Origin: Pontibacter liquoris
Lineage (GTDB): Bacteria; Bacteroidota; Bacteroidia; Cytophagales; Hymenobacteraceae
Length of the DNA: 64,000 nucleotides
Assembly (NCBI RefSeq): GCF_022758235.1
Contig: NZ_JALEBG010000001.1
Coordinates: forward strand, 2,728,001-2,792,000
Direction: 5' to 3'
Below the pieces are notes generated by a model. It did no database searches. It worked only from the letters and a program-made list of their open reading frames with translations, and had not been told where the DNA came from. Of the stretch, positions 27,709 to 37,452 are shown piece after piece (position 1 is the stretch's first letter; the number at the start of each line of letters is the position of its first letter). A program made the position numbers and the translations under genes.

Positions 27709-30516
27709 ATGCAAAAACTTTACACCCTGTTCCTGTTTCTCCTGATCGCGCTTCCCTCCTACGTGTCGGCGCAGGTGGTGGCTACTGACCCGGCCTTTGT
27801 GACGGCCGACAAGGAGGTTACCCTTATTTTTGACGTGTCGCAGGCCAAAGATGCCCGCGCCAAGGGCCTGTTGGGCAAAACCGATGATGTATACTTGTGG
27901 TCAGGTGCGGGGACAACGGCTACCGGCGATGCATTCACATACCAGCCTGCCGGCCAGACGAACTTTAATGCTCCCTTTACACCGGGCAAAATGACCTCGC
28001 TGGGTAACAACCGCTGGCAAATAAAACTGGTGCCCCGTACATATTTTGGCGTACCGGCCGGCACTCCCATCCGGCGGCTGGGCCTGCTGCTGAAAAGCGG
28101 GGACGGCAAAGCCCAAACCGAAGATCTTTTTGTGAGCGTGTACGAGGATAAACTGAGCGTAAGCTTTAAGAAACCGGCCGAAACTTCATTTTTTGTAGAT
28201 GCCAACAGCGCGATTGCCATCGAAGCCGTTGCCTCTGCCAAAGCCACCCTGACGCTGAAAAACGGTACCACCGTGTTGCAAACCCTGCCCGATGCTGATG
28301 CCCTGACTTATACTTTAAATACCGGCACTGCGGCCGGCGTGAAGCAGGTTATAACGCTGGAAGCCAAAACAGCAACCGAGACCGCGACAACCAGCTTTGC
28401 TTATACAGTAAAACCGCAGCCCGCTGTGGCTGACCTTCCGGCCGGAGTGAAGGATGGCATCAACTACATCAACCCGAGCACAGTGATCTTGTCGCTGTTC
28501 GCGCCGGAGAAAAGCTTTGTGTACGCCATTGGTGAGTTTAACAACTGGACGCCCTCCGCCCCTTACCTGATGAACCGCACGCCCGATGGCAAGCATTACT
28601 GGCTGCAAGTGGACGGCCTGTTGGCAGGACAGGAAACGGCTTTCCAGTACCTGGTGGATGGAACCCTGTCCGTAGCCGACCCCTACGCTCAGAAGATCCT
28701 GGACCCCAACAACGACCAGTACATCACGGCCACCTCCTACCCCAACCTGAAACCTTACCCGACCGGGGCCAGCGGCATTGTCTCTATCCTGCAAACAAAT
28801 CAGACAACTTATACCTGGAAGGTAACCGACTTTAAGCGCCCTGACGTGAGCAAGATGGTGGTATACGAGCTGCTGGTGCGCGATTTTGTAGCTACCCAGA
28901 ATTATACGACCCTGGCTGATACGCTCTCTTACCTGAAGCGCCTGGGCGTGAATGCCATCGAGCTGATGCCGGTGACCGAATTTACCGGTAACGACTCCTG
29001 GGGCTACAACCCTACCTTTTACTTTGCCCCCGACAAAGCTTACGGCACGGCCAATAACCTGAAAGCCTTTATCGATAAATGCCACGAGTATGGCATGGCC
29101 GTGATTTTGGATATGGTGCTGAATCAGGCCGATTACGAATTCCCATATGTAAAAATGTACTGGGACGGCAACAAACCCGCCGCCAACAACCCCTACTTTA
29201 ACCAGCAGGCCACACACCCGTACAGTGTCTTCTTCGATTTTAACCACGAAAGCCCCGCTACCCAGGCTTTTGTAGACCGCGTGGCCGCTTTCTGGCTGCA
29301 GGAGTATAACATCGACGGCTACCGCTTTGACCTTTCAAAAGGCTTTACCCAGAAGAACAGCGGCAACGATGTGGGTGCCTGGAGCGCCTATGATGCCAGC
29401 CGCGTGGCTACCTGGAAGCGCATTTACGACAACATCCGCCAAGTGGACCCGACCGCTTATGTGATACTGGAGCACTTTGCCGATAATACGGAAGAGAAAG
29501 AGCTGGCTAATTACGGCATGCTGTTCTGGGGCAACCACAACTACGATTACCGCTCCATGGCCAAGGGCAACAATGCCAATCCGGAATGGATCTCGTACAA
29601 AAAACGCGAATGGCAGCACCCGAATGTAGTAGGTTACATGGAAAGCCATGACGAGGAACGCATCGTGTATGATGTACTGCAGAATGGCCGCTCCGGAAAC
29701 ACGTATACGACCCGCGTGTTGGCCGCAGCCCTTAACCGCGACAAACTGGCCGCCGCTTTCTTTTTGCCGGTTCCCGGCCCAAAGCTGATCTGGCAATTCG
29801 GGGAACTGGGTTATGATGTGTCGATAGACCAGGGAGGCCGCACCGCCCGCAAGCCGCTGCGCTGGGAATACCAGAAAAACACGGAGCGCCAGAAACTGTA
29901 TGATGTTTATGCCGCTCTGATCAACTTAAAGGTAACGCAGCCTGTGTTCCAGACCACGGATTTTACGCTAGCGCTGGATGGAATTGTAAAGCGCATCACC
30001 CTGAACGATGCGGACATCACAGTATTCCTCATCGGTAACTTTGATGTGCATAACCAATCGGTACCGGCCAACTTCCCCGCAGCAGGCACTTGGTACGACT
30101 ACTTTACGGGCCAGCAACTAAGCGTTACCAGCCCTGCCGAAACTATTATGCTTCAGCCGGGCGAGTTCCGCCTCTACTCGACCAAAGCCCTGCCTGCCCC
30201 CAAACCAAACCTGGTGCCCTGGCAAAACGTGGTGCTGGCGGCCAAAGACGAACTGATGAACAGCGATAACCTGCTTATCTACCCGAACCCGGCAAACGGC
30301 GCTACAATGGTGGAGCTGTCTGATCCGTATCGGGGCGAGGTGACCCTGCAACTCTCCAACATGACCGGTGCCGTGTTACGCACCGTGAAGACTCGCAAAA
30401 GCCAGCAGACCTTCAGTCAACCGCTCAACCTGCAGGGCATTGCTGCCGGTACTTATTTCCTGCAGATCCAGACGGGCACCAAGCGCATGGTAAAGAAGGT
30501 GGTGAAACTGCCCTAG
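27709..30516 (+). CDS. GH13 alpha-amylase-family enzyme, T9SS-secreted
   Basis: 935 residues. Signal peptide MQKLYTLFLFLLIALPSYVS (cleaved near AQ). N-terminal beta domains (20-240), a CBM48-like domain (about 248-340; FVYAIGEFNNWTPSAPYLM), then the GH13 TIM barrel (about 370-760). Catalytic residues visible: nucleophile D541 in DGYRFDLSKGF, acid/base E588 in VILEHFAD, transition-state D648 in ESHDEERI. The C-terminal T9SS sorting domain (from about 854; IYPNPANGATMVELSDPY) sends it to the cell surface. It probably hydrolyses alpha-1,4 (and perhaps alpha-1,6) bonds of starch or glycogen outside the cell, feeding the SusCDE system 13 kb downstream. Followed by a pentanucleotide repeat and a terminator. 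Confidence 0.92.
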   Translation: MQKLYTLFLFLLIALPSYVSAQVVATDPAFVTADKEVTLIFDVSQAKDARAKGLLGKTDDVYLWSGAGTTATGDAFTYQPAGQTNFNAPFTPGKMTSLGNNRWQIKLVPRTYFGVPAGTPIRRLGLLLKSGDGKAQTEDLFVSVYEDKLSVSFKKPAETSFFVDANSAIAIEAVASAKATLTLKNGTTVLQTLPDADALTYTLNTGTAAGVKQVITLEAKTATETATTSFAYTVKPQPAVADLPAGVKDGINYINPSTVILSLFAPEKSFVYAIGEFNNWTPSAPYLMNRTPDGKHYWLQVDGLLAGQETAFQYLVDGTLSVADPYAQKILDPNNDQYITATSYPNLKPYPTGASGIVSILQTNQTTYTWKVTDFKRPDVSKMVVYELLVRDFVATQNYTTLADTLSYLKRLGVNAIELMPVTEFTGNDSWGYNPTFYFAPDKAYGTANNLKAFIDKCHEYGMAVILDMVLNQADYEFPYVKMYWDGNKPAANNPYFNQQATHPYSVFFDFNHESPATQAFVDRVAAFWLQEYNIDGYRFDLSKGFTQKNSGNDVGAWSAYDASRVATWKRIYDNIRQVDPTAYVILEHFADNTEEKELANYGMLFWGNHNYDYRSMAKGNNANPEWISYKKREWQHPNVVGYMESHDEERIVYDVLQNGRSGNTYTTRVLAAALNRDKLAAAFFLPVPGPKLIWQFGELGYDVSIDQGGRTARKPLRWEYQKNTERQKLYDVYAALINLKVTQPVFQTTDFTLALDGIVKRITLNDADITVFLIGNFDVHNQSVPANFPAAGTWYDYFTGQQLSVTSPAETIMLQPGEFRLYSTKALPAPKPNLVPWQNVVLAAKDELMNSDNLLIYPNPANGATMVELSDPYRGEVTLQLSNMTGAVLRTVKTRKSQQTFSQPLNLQGIAAGTYFLQIQTGTKRMVKKVVKLP

Positions 30517-30520
30517 CCAA

Positions 30521-30560
30521 TAGTATAGTATAGTATAGTATAGTATAGTATAGTATAGTA
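30521..30560. repeat. Pentanucleotide tandem repeat (TAGTA)x8
   Basis: Eight uninterrupted TAGTA units start five bases after the GH13 stop codon and run up to a terminator hairpin. The repeat reads AGTATAGTATA, i.e. it is built from the same AGTATA core that is common throughout the window. Confidence 0.97.
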
Positions 30561-30563
30561 TAA

Positions 30564-30602
30564 AAACGCCTGCGGCTACCATACCGCAGGCGTTTCTTTT
30601 TA
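30564..30602 (+). terminator. Intrinsic terminator of the T9SS GH13 gene
   Basis: AAACGCCTGCGG pairs with CCGCAGGCGTTT across an eight-base loop, followed by CTTTTTAAAA. Confidence 0.88.
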
Positions 30603-30781
30603 AAACCTGCTACAAGGCTAACCTGCTTATTGCTTGTTTCTTGGATCTTTAATGCACGTATTCTTCAACTTATACTACCCTGCTCCCGTTTTCAGACCTT
30701 GGAAAGATTTTATACCTTGAGAGCTGCTTTGAGCCCATTAATCGGTCACTTTGCCCGTAAGCCATACCTTGTCGTTACCTT

Positions 30782-33355
30782 ATGAACCACGCATTGAAGA
30801 ACTGCATCCTTCCCGCCCTTCTGCTTTTGCTCTTTCTATTTGCCTGCCTGCCAGGCTACAGCCAGCAAAAGGGCAATGTATACGTGGACAAGCAAGGCGT
30901 GCTGCGCTGGGAGAAAGGCAACAAGGAAGCCGCTTTTTTCGGGGTGAACTACACCGTGCCTTTTGCCTATGGCTACCGCTCGCACAAAGCCCTTAGCCTT
31001 GACCCGGAGAAAGCCATCGACCAGGATGTCTACCACCTGGCGCGCCTGGGGCTGGATGCTTTCCGGGTACACGTCTGGGATACCGAAATATCGGACTCCA
31101 CAGGAAATTTGCTTGAAAATGAGCACCTGCGTCTCTTCGATTTCCTGGTCTACAAGCTCAAGCAGCGTAACATCAAGGTGCTTGTAACGCCTATTGCCTT
31201 CTGGGGCAGCGGCTACCCTGAGACGGATATCAAAACAGCGGGCTTCTCGAGCAAGTATAACAAGCAGCAGGCGCTGGTAACGGAGGCAGCGATAAAGGCG
31301 CAGGAAAATTACCTCCGGCAGTTCTTCCGCCACGTCAATCCTTATACTAAGCTCACCTACGGAAAGGACCCCGACGTGATTGCCGCCGAAGTGAACAACG
31401 AGCCGCACCATTCCGGCCCTAAAGAAAAGACCACCGAATACGTGAACCGCATGGTGCAGGCCATCCGGAGCACCGGCTGGAGCAAACCTGTTTTTTATAA
31501 TATCAGCGAGTCGCCGACCTATGCCGATGCAGTGGCAAAGGCCAATGTGAACGGCTTCAGCTTCCAGTGGTACCCTACCGGGCTGGTAGCCGGCCATACC
31601 TTGCAGGGCAACTTCCTACCCAACGTGGATACTTACCGTATTCCGTTTGATACGATTCCGCAATTTGCCGGCAAGGCCCGCATGGTGTATGAGTTTGATG
31701 CCGGCGATGTGCTGCAATCCAACATGTACCCGGCTATGGTGCGAAGTTACCGCAAAGCGGGCTTTCAGTGGGCCACGCAATTTGCCTACGACCCGTTGGC
31801 CACCGCTTACGGCAACACCGAGTACCAGACCCATTACCTGAACCTGGCCTATACACCTCGCAAAGCCATCAGCCTGCTCATCGCTTCCAAAGCCTTTCAT
31901 AAACTGCCGCGCCTCAAAACGTATGGCACCTTCCCGCAGGATACTGTTTTTGATGTGTTTCGGGTGAGCTACAAAGAGCAGCTGAGCGAGATGAACACGC
32001 CGGAAGAATTTTATTACTCTAACACGACCCGCACTAAACCGGCCAGCGCTAAAAAACTGGTGCATGTGGCAGGTGTGGGCAGCTCGGCCGTAGTGCAGTA
32101 CCAGGGCACCGGCGCCTATTTTATCGACAAAGTGGGCAAAGGCCTCTGGCGCCTGGAAGTGATGCCGGACGCCATCCACATCCGCGATCCGTTTGCGAAA
32201 GCATCCCCGCGAAAAGAAGTGACCCGCATTCAGTGGCAGGCGCAGCAAATGCAGCTGCAGTTGCCCGACCTGGGCCATGACTTCGGCATAAAAGGTATAA
32301 ACGAAGGCAACAGCTATACTTCCAGCGCTAAGGATGGCCGCTTTACCATCAAACCGGGCACCTACCTGCTCGCGGCAAAAGGAAAAAGCACAAAAGGCAC
32401 ACCGCAACAGCTGGGCACACTGGGCCTGCGGGAATTTGAAGCGCCCCAGCCGCGCGACACGGCACCGTTTGTAGCGCATAACCCGTTTGCCGGCGTCACT
32501 GCCGGAAAGCCTTTTACTATCGCCGCGCAGGTGGTGGGCACTGCTGCCGATGCCAAAGTCTCCGTGCTGCTGACCAACACCAGCGCCGCCTGGAAAGCGA
32601 TACCGATGGTGCAAACGGCTGCTTATACCTTTGAAGCGGAAGTGCCTGCCGAGATCGCAACGCCCGGCCTGGTAAACTACCGCATTCTGGTACAGCAGGG
32701 CGATAGCGCCTTTTATACTTTCCCTGGCAACGTTAAAGGCGATCCTTTTGCCTGGGACAACTACCAAACAGAAAGTTGGCAAACGTATGTGGCGTCGCCG
32801 CAGGCTGTGCTGCCGCTTTTTAATGCCACCACCGACCGTAACGTGTCTGTATACCCGAATTTGTGGCGCGCAGAAGAGCGGCAACTGACCTCTTCTGCCC
32901 AACCAGAGCAGTTGCGTCTACGGCTGGCTGTAAAAGAACTCACGGACGAACATGTTTTTGGCTTCCAGACCTACTTTGGCTATAAGATAGCCGGCCGCAA
33001 AGTTGAGTTACCAACCTTTGAAAAGCTGGTGGTGCGGGGCCGCAGCGATGCGCCGGTCAAAGTAAAGATAACGCTCATCACCCGCGATGCCGCTGCCTAT
33101 GCCGCCTATATCACGCTCACACCCGACCTGCAGGAGGTTGCCATTCCGCTGAGCAGCTTGCAGCCGACCTCGTTTATCCTGATGCCCCGCCCCTATCCGG
33201 GTTTTCAGCCATTCCGGTTTAAACCGGGCAGCGTAAAGCCCTTTGATCTTAAACAGATCGAAAAGCTGGAGATCACCGTAGGCGATGACGTAGACAAAGC
33301 GGCCTATGGCAAGCCTTATAGTATGGAAGTAGAGTCGGTGTGGCTGGCGAAATAG
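30782..33355 (+). CDS. GH5-like (clan GH-A) secreted glycoside hydrolase
   Basis: 857 residues with signal peptide (ILPALLLLLFLFACLPGYSQ). A TIM-barrel catalytic region spans about 35-400: acid/base E207 in AAEVNNEPHHSG (the NEP motif of clan GH-A) and probable nucleophile E304 in MVYEFDAGDV, with FRVHVWDTEISDS on an early strand. Beta-rich C-terminal regions of unknown type fill 400-857. Clan GH-A enzymes retain configuration and cut beta-linked glycans; whether this acts on mannan, glucan or galactan is not readable. Lies upstream of a GH2 gene and the galactose genes in the same direction. No T9SS sorting domain, so a periplasmic enzyme is likely. Family number is moderately sure. Confidence 0.7.
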   Translation: MNHALKNCILPALLLLLFLFACLPGYSQQKGNVYVDKQGVLRWEKGNKEAAFFGVNYTVPFAYGYRSHKALSLDPEKAIDQDVYHLARLGLDAFRVHVWDTEISDSTGNLLENEHLRLFDFLVYKLKQRNIKVLVTPIAFWGSGYPETDIKTAGFSSKYNKQQALVTEAAIKAQENYLRQFFRHVNPYTKLTYGKDPDVIAAEVNNEPHHSGPKEKTTEYVNRMVQAIRSTGWSKPVFYNISESPTYADAVAKANVNGFSFQWYPTGLVAGHTLQGNFLPNVDTYRIPFDTIPQFAGKARMVYEFDAGDVLQSNMYPAMVRSYRKAGFQWATQFAYDPLATAYGNTEYQTHYLNLAYTPRKAISLLIASKAFHKLPRLKTYGTFPQDTVFDVFRVSYKEQLSEMNTPEEFYYSNTTRTKPASAKKLVHVAGVGSSAVVQYQGTGAYFIDKVGKGLWRLEVMPDAIHIRDPFAKASPRKEVTRIQWQAQQMQLQLPDLGHDFGIKGINEGNSYTSSAKDGRFTIKPGTYLLAAKGKSTKGTPQQLGTLGLREFEAPQPRDTAPFVAHNPFAGVTAGKPFTIAAQVVGTAADAKVSVLLTNTSAAWKAIPMVQTAAYTFEAEVPAEIATPGLVNYRILVQQGDSAFYTFPGNVKGDPFAWDNYQTESWQTYVASPQAVLPLFNATTDRNVSVYPNLWRAEERQLTSSAQPEQLRLRLAVKELTDEHVFGFQTYFGYKIAGRKVELPTFEKLVVRGRSDAPVKVKITLITRDAAAYAAYITLTPDLQEVAIPLSSLQPTSFILMPRPYPGFQPFRFKPGSVKPFDLKQIEKLEITVGDDVDKAAYGKPYSMEVESVWLAK

Positions 33356-33559
33356 TATGGGAAAGCCATTCCATTTACTACCCTGCGCTGGTGCGAGCTT
33401 GCAGCGCAGGTAATTACAAGTATAACATCCTGCTAATCCTTCCATCCTGTAAATCCTGATTCAGACAAAGCTTCAGGAACGATTTGACAGATCGCGACCA
33501 GTGGCCCATAAGCGCAAACTGATTTCTTATTCAACAACGCAACGCACAAACCTAACAGA

Positions 33560-35998
33560 ATGCATCTACAAACACCCCTCTATAAATCTTTTGCAGCACT
33601 GCTGCTGGCCGGTGGTCTTCTTTCCGGCTGCGCAATTTCAGAAAAAGCATCACCAGGTATGGCTACTGAGAAAACGGCAATCGTCAGCAATTTCAACGAT
33701 GGCTGGCAGTTTATCAAAGACATTGATACCACGGGTGCCATCCCAAAGCTCACCTTAAGTGCCCGGCAGGTACAATGGGAACAGGTATCGCTGCCACACA
33801 CGGCCCGGCTCGAGGCCATCGAGAAAAAAGAGCAGCAATGGCAGGGCACCGCTTTTTACCGCAAAACATTCATGGTGCCTGCCGCCGACCAGGGCAAGTA
33901 TGTGGCCCTAAAGTTTGAGGCAGCCATGCAGGTAGCTGATGTATACCTGAACGGGCAGCACGTGTTCCGCCACCTGGGTGGCTACCTGCCCTTCACCATC
34001 GATCTTTCGGACAAGGTGAAGTATGGCCAGGAGAACGTTATACTTGTAAAGCTCAACAACGAAGATAACCCCGAAGTGCCGCCGGGCAAGCCCCTGGCCG
34101 ACCTGGATTTCAATTACTACAACGGGCTGTACCGCAACGCTTATCTCATCACCAAAGACAAGCTCTACATCTCTGATCCGGTGGCAGCCAACCGCGTGGC
34201 CGGAGGCGGCGTGCGGCTGCATTATGAGGCCGTGAGTCCGCAGCAAGCCACGTTGCAGGTGCAAACGGAGGTAAAGAACGATCATCCCGGAGCAAGAGAG
34301 GCTCAAATCCGAATCGTACTCAGAGACAAGCAGGGCCAGGTACTAGCCGAAGCGCTTTCGCCAGCAACTACGGTGGCAGCCGGCTCTTTTGGCACGATCA
34401 AACAGCAGCTCACTATCCCTAACCCTACAATGTGGTCGCCGGACCAGCCTTATTTGTATGATCTCACGGTGGAACTGGTGCAGAAGGGGAAAGCAATTGA
34501 TCAGCTGGCGCTGCAAACCGGTGTCCGCAGCTTTCAGATCGCCGCCGACGGCTTTTACCTAAATGGCGAAAAGCTGTTTTTACGCGGCACCAACCGCCAC
34601 CAGGAATATCCTTATATCGGGTACGCCCTCTCGGATAACGCCCAGTACCGCGATGCTTATAAAATAAAGGAGGCCGGTTTTAATTTTGTGCGCTCCTCTC
34701 ATTACCCGCAGTCGCCTGCTTTTCTGGCTGCCTGCGATGAACTGGGGCTGCTGGTGATGGATGCCATTCCGGGCTGGCAGTTCTTTGGAAACGAGGCATT
34801 TCAGAAAAACAGCCTGCAGGACGTGCGCGACATGGTGCGCCGCGACCGCAACCACACTTCCATCATCCTTTGGGAAGCGTCGCTGAACGAATCCGACATG
34901 TCTAAAGCTTACATGGAAGCCTCTGACAAAGCCGTGCACGAGGAGTTGCCGTTCGAAAACATATACTCCACTGGCTGGATGGATTATGCCTATGATGTGT
35001 TTAACCCGGCCCGCCAGCATGCCAAAGCCCCCGATTACTGGAACAAGTATGGCAGGCAAAAGCCGCTGCTGATAGCCGAATATGGCGACTGGGAGTACTA
35101 TGCGCAGAATGCCGGCTTCAACCAGAAAGAATATGCCGACCTGGCTGAGGAGGCGCGTACCTCGCGGCAACTGCGGGGTGGCGGACAGAAACGCCTGCTG
35201 CAACAGGCCCTCAACTACCAGGAAGCGCACAACAGCAACTTGCAGGGCCCTGCTTTCGGGGATGCCAACTGGCTCATGTATGATTATAAGCGCGGCTATG
35301 CCCCGGACATTGAATCATCGGGCATTATGGACATTGTGCGCCTGCCCAAGTTTGCTTACTACTTTTACCAGAGCCAGGCCGACTCGAAAACCAGTAGTTT
35401 GTTTGGTAAACCCATGCTCTTTATTGCCAACTACTGGAATGATCCTGCTCTAAAGACCGTGAAAGTATACAGTAATGCGGACGAAGTGGAACTGCAACTG
35501 AACGGGAAGGTCATTGCCCGGCAGAAACCGGATCAGAACAAATTCTCCTCGCACCTGAACCACCCGCCCTTTACGTTCGAAGTTGCGGAATACATGCCCG
35601 GAACGCTTACCGCCATTGGCTATACAAATGGCAAACCATCGGTTGAGGCCACGCAGCGTACACCCGGAAAAGCAGCCAAGCTGACCCTGAACGTTGATGA
35701 AAGCGGCAAAGCGGCCGCTGCCGGTCAGAATGATGTGCTCTTCGTATACGCCCGCCTGCAGGATGCCAGCGGCACTACGGTTCCCGACGCCGTTACGCCA
35801 GTAACGTTTCGGGTAGAAGGCGATGCCACGATCGTATACTCGAACACAGTAGCTGCGGAAGCGGGCATTGCGGCCATACTTGTAAAGATCGGTAATACGC
35901 CAGGGTCCGTAAAAGTAACGGCCAGCGCCGAGGGTCTGCAAAGCGGCACGGCCACGATTCCTGTCGGCCCAAAAGAAGCAACGGCCGCCAAGCCCTAA
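33560..35998 (+). CDS. GH2 beta-galactosidase-type lipoprotein
   Basis: 812 residues. Lipobox LLSGC with the lipidated C24. Sugar-binding jelly roll (about 50-215), Ig-like sandwich (220-325), TIM barrel (325-600) with acid/base E444 in WEASLNESDMS and nucleophile E507 in LLIAEYGDWE, then a DUF4982-like domain (about 620-700) and a bacterial Ig-like domain (710-805). GH2 enzymes are retaining beta-galactosidases, glucuronidases or mannosidases. Its place directly before galK-galT favours beta-galactosidase activity, which is inference. Anchored in a membrane facing the periplasm or the surface. Confidence 0.85.
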   Translation: MHLQTPLYKSFAALLLAGGLLSGCAISEKASPGMATEKTAIVSNFNDGWQFIKDIDTTGAIPKLTLSARQVQWEQVSLPHTARLEAIEKKEQQWQGTAFYRKTFMVPAADQGKYVALKFEAAMQVADVYLNGQHVFRHLGGYLPFTIDLSDKVKYGQENVILVKLNNEDNPEVPPGKPLADLDFNYYNGLYRNAYLITKDKLYISDPVAANRVAGGGVRLHYEAVSPQQATLQVQTEVKNDHPGAREAQIRIVLRDKQGQVLAEALSPATTVAAGSFGTIKQQLTIPNPTMWSPDQPYLYDLTVELVQKGKAIDQLALQTGVRSFQIAADGFYLNGEKLFLRGTNRHQEYPYIGYALSDNAQYRDAYKIKEAGFNFVRSSHYPQSPAFLAACDELGLLVMDAIPGWQFFGNEAFQKNSLQDVRDMVRRDRNHTSIILWEASLNESDMSKAYMEASDKAVHEELPFENIYSTGWMDYAYDVFNPARQHAKAPDYWNKYGRQKPLLIAEYGDWEYYAQNAGFNQKEYADLAEEARTSRQLRGGGQKRLLQQALNYQEAHNSNLQGPAFGDANWLMYDYKRGYAPDIESSGIMDIVRLPKFAYYFYQSQADSKTSSLFGKPMLFIANYWNDPALKTVKVYSNADEVELQLNGKVIARQKPDQNKFSSHLNHPPFTFEVAEYMPGTLTAIGYTNGKPSVEATQRTPGKAAKLTLNVDESGKAAAAGQNDVLFVYARLQDASGTTVPDAVTPVTFRVEGDATIVYSNTVAAEAGIAAILVKIGNTPGSVKVTASAEGLQSGTATIPVGPKEATAAKP

Positions 35999-36118
35999 CA
36001 CTGGTAAAGGCCGTTATTTTGGATACAGCGAGCCACTGCCACTATAGTGTACAAAAGAAGAATTGTGGTGCAGCATGCCGCATTGTAGCATTTCGTTTTT
36101 ATATTGCTTCCTGTTAAT

Positions 36119-36157
36119 GCGCGTAGCTGAACTGCTGCAGGGAGCGCTGCTACGCGT
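36119..36157. promoter_or_regulatory. Inverted repeat upstream of galK
   Basis: CGCGTAGC (36120-36127) pairs with GCTACGCG (36149-36156) across a spacer containing CTGCTGCAG, ending about 30 bases before the galK ATG. It could be an operator or a leader hairpin; there is no T run, so it is not a typical terminator. Confidence 0.35.
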
Positions 36158-36184
36158 AAACTAACCTATTTAAAATTACATCTG

Positions 36185-37336
36185 ATGATAGACGATATAC
36201 AAGCAAAGTTCAGGGAGCTCTACCAGCAGGAGCCTCTGCTGGTGCGCTCGCCGGGCCGGGTAAACCTGATCGGGGAACACACGGATTATAATGACGGCTT
36301 TGTGTTACCGGCGGCCATTAACAAGGAGATCTTCTTTGCTATCGCCCCAAACAACACCAATCAGGTACGTATGTACGCGTTCGACCTGCAGGAAAGCGCT
36401 ACGTTTGACGTAAACCACATTCAGCGCTCTAAGACAAGCTGGCACAATTACCTGCTGGGCGTTATTGCCCAGTTCCAGAAAGGCAAGTATAAGGTGCCGG
36501 GCTTCGATGTGGTGTTTGGTGGCAATGTGCCCATCGGGGCCGGACTATCGTCTTCTGCCGCTGTTGAGTGCGGGCTGGCCTTTGGCCTCAACCACCTCTT
36601 TGATTTTGGCCTGGAAAAACTATCACTGGTAAAAATGGCTCAGCTGGCCGAGCACGAGTATGCCGGCGTAATGAGCGGCATCATGGACCAGTTTGCCAGC
36701 ATGTTCGGAAAAAAGAACCACGCTATCAAGCTGGACTGCCGCTCCCTGGACTATGAATACATGGACATAGACATGCAGGATTACCGCATCGTCCTTTGCG
36801 ATACCCGCATCAAGCACTCGTTGGCAGCCACCGAATACAACACCCGCCGGAAGGAATGCGAAGCCGGCGTTGCCCTGCTGCGCAAGCACTACCCCGAAAT
36901 TACCAGCCTGCGCGATGTTACCCTGCCGATGCTGGAGCAGCACCAGGCAGAATTTGACCCGGTGGTATACCGGCGCTGTACGTATGTGGTGCAGGAGAAC
37001 AACCGCGTCCTGGTAGCCTGCCAGCACCTGGAGGAAGGCGATATGCAAGCGTTCGGGCAACAGATGTACGTCTCGCACGAGGGCCTGCAGCACGACTATG
37101 AAGTGAGTTGCCCCGAGCTGGATTTCCTGGTAGACCAGACACGGCCGCTAAAAACGGTAGCAGGCGCCCGCATGATGGGCGGCGGCTTTGGCGGTTGCAC
37201 CATCAACCTGGTGGAGACAGCCGCCGTGGACGCCTTTACAAAACAGATGGCCGACGCCTACCAGAAACAGTTTGGCGTAACGCTGCAGCTCTACATTGCC
37301 AGCATTGTGGATGGCAGCAGCCTGGTTGATTGTTGA
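36185..37336 (+). CDS. galK: Galactokinase
   Basis: 383 residues, the normal length. The galactokinase signature RVNLIGEHTDYNDGFVLP is at about residue 22, the GHMP ATP-binding loop PIGAGLSSSAAVECGLAF at about 117, and the C-terminal GHMP motif GARMMGGGFGGCTINLV near 325. It phosphorylates galactose to galactose 1-phosphate in the cytoplasm, the first step of the Leloir pathway. Followed after 116 bases by galT and then a sugar symporter, so it is probably the head of a galactose operon. Confidence 0.97.
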   Translation: MIDDIQAKFRELYQQEPLLVRSPGRVNLIGEHTDYNDGFVLPAAINKEIFFAIAPNNTNQVRMYAFDLQESATFDVNHIQRSKTSWHNYLLGVIAQFQKGKYKVPGFDVVFGGNVPIGAGLSSSAAVECGLAFGLNHLFDFGLEKLSLVKMAQLAEHEYAGVMSGIMDQFASMFGKKNHAIKLDCRSLDYEYMDIDMQDYRIVLCDTRIKHSLAATEYNTRRKECEAGVALLRKHYPEITSLRDVTLPMLEQHQAEFDPVVYRRCTYVVQENNRVLVACQHLEEGDMQAFGQQMYVSHEGLQHDYEVSCPELDFLVDQTRPLKTVAGARMMGGGFGGCTINLVETAAVDAFTKQMADAYQKQFGVTLQLYIASIVDGSSLVDC

Positions 37337-37437
37337 TTGCTAAATGGCTGGAGGTTAAATTGTTGTTATCATTTGATTATAACCATTTAACCGTCAACCA
37401 CAAATAATTAACAATTTAACCATTTAACAATCAACAA
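37330..37437. repeat. AT-rich inverted repeat between galK and galT
   Basis: The left arm (37330-37364) covers the galK stop; TTGTTGATTGCTAAATGG and, after a seven-base insertion, TTAAATTGTT. The right arm (37410-37437) is its reverse complement with one mismatch and without the insertion. AACCATTTAAC also occurs as a direct repeat at 37381 and 37418. It may be an intercistronic RNA hairpin or a small dispersed palindromic element. Confidence 0.75.
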
Positions 37438-37452
37438 TTAAAACCCCTTGCC

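Noticed and set aside
30521..30560. (TAGTA)8 as a phase-variation switch
   Set aside because: It lies after the stop codon and just before the terminator, so slippage would change neither a reading frame nor an obvious promoter spacing.
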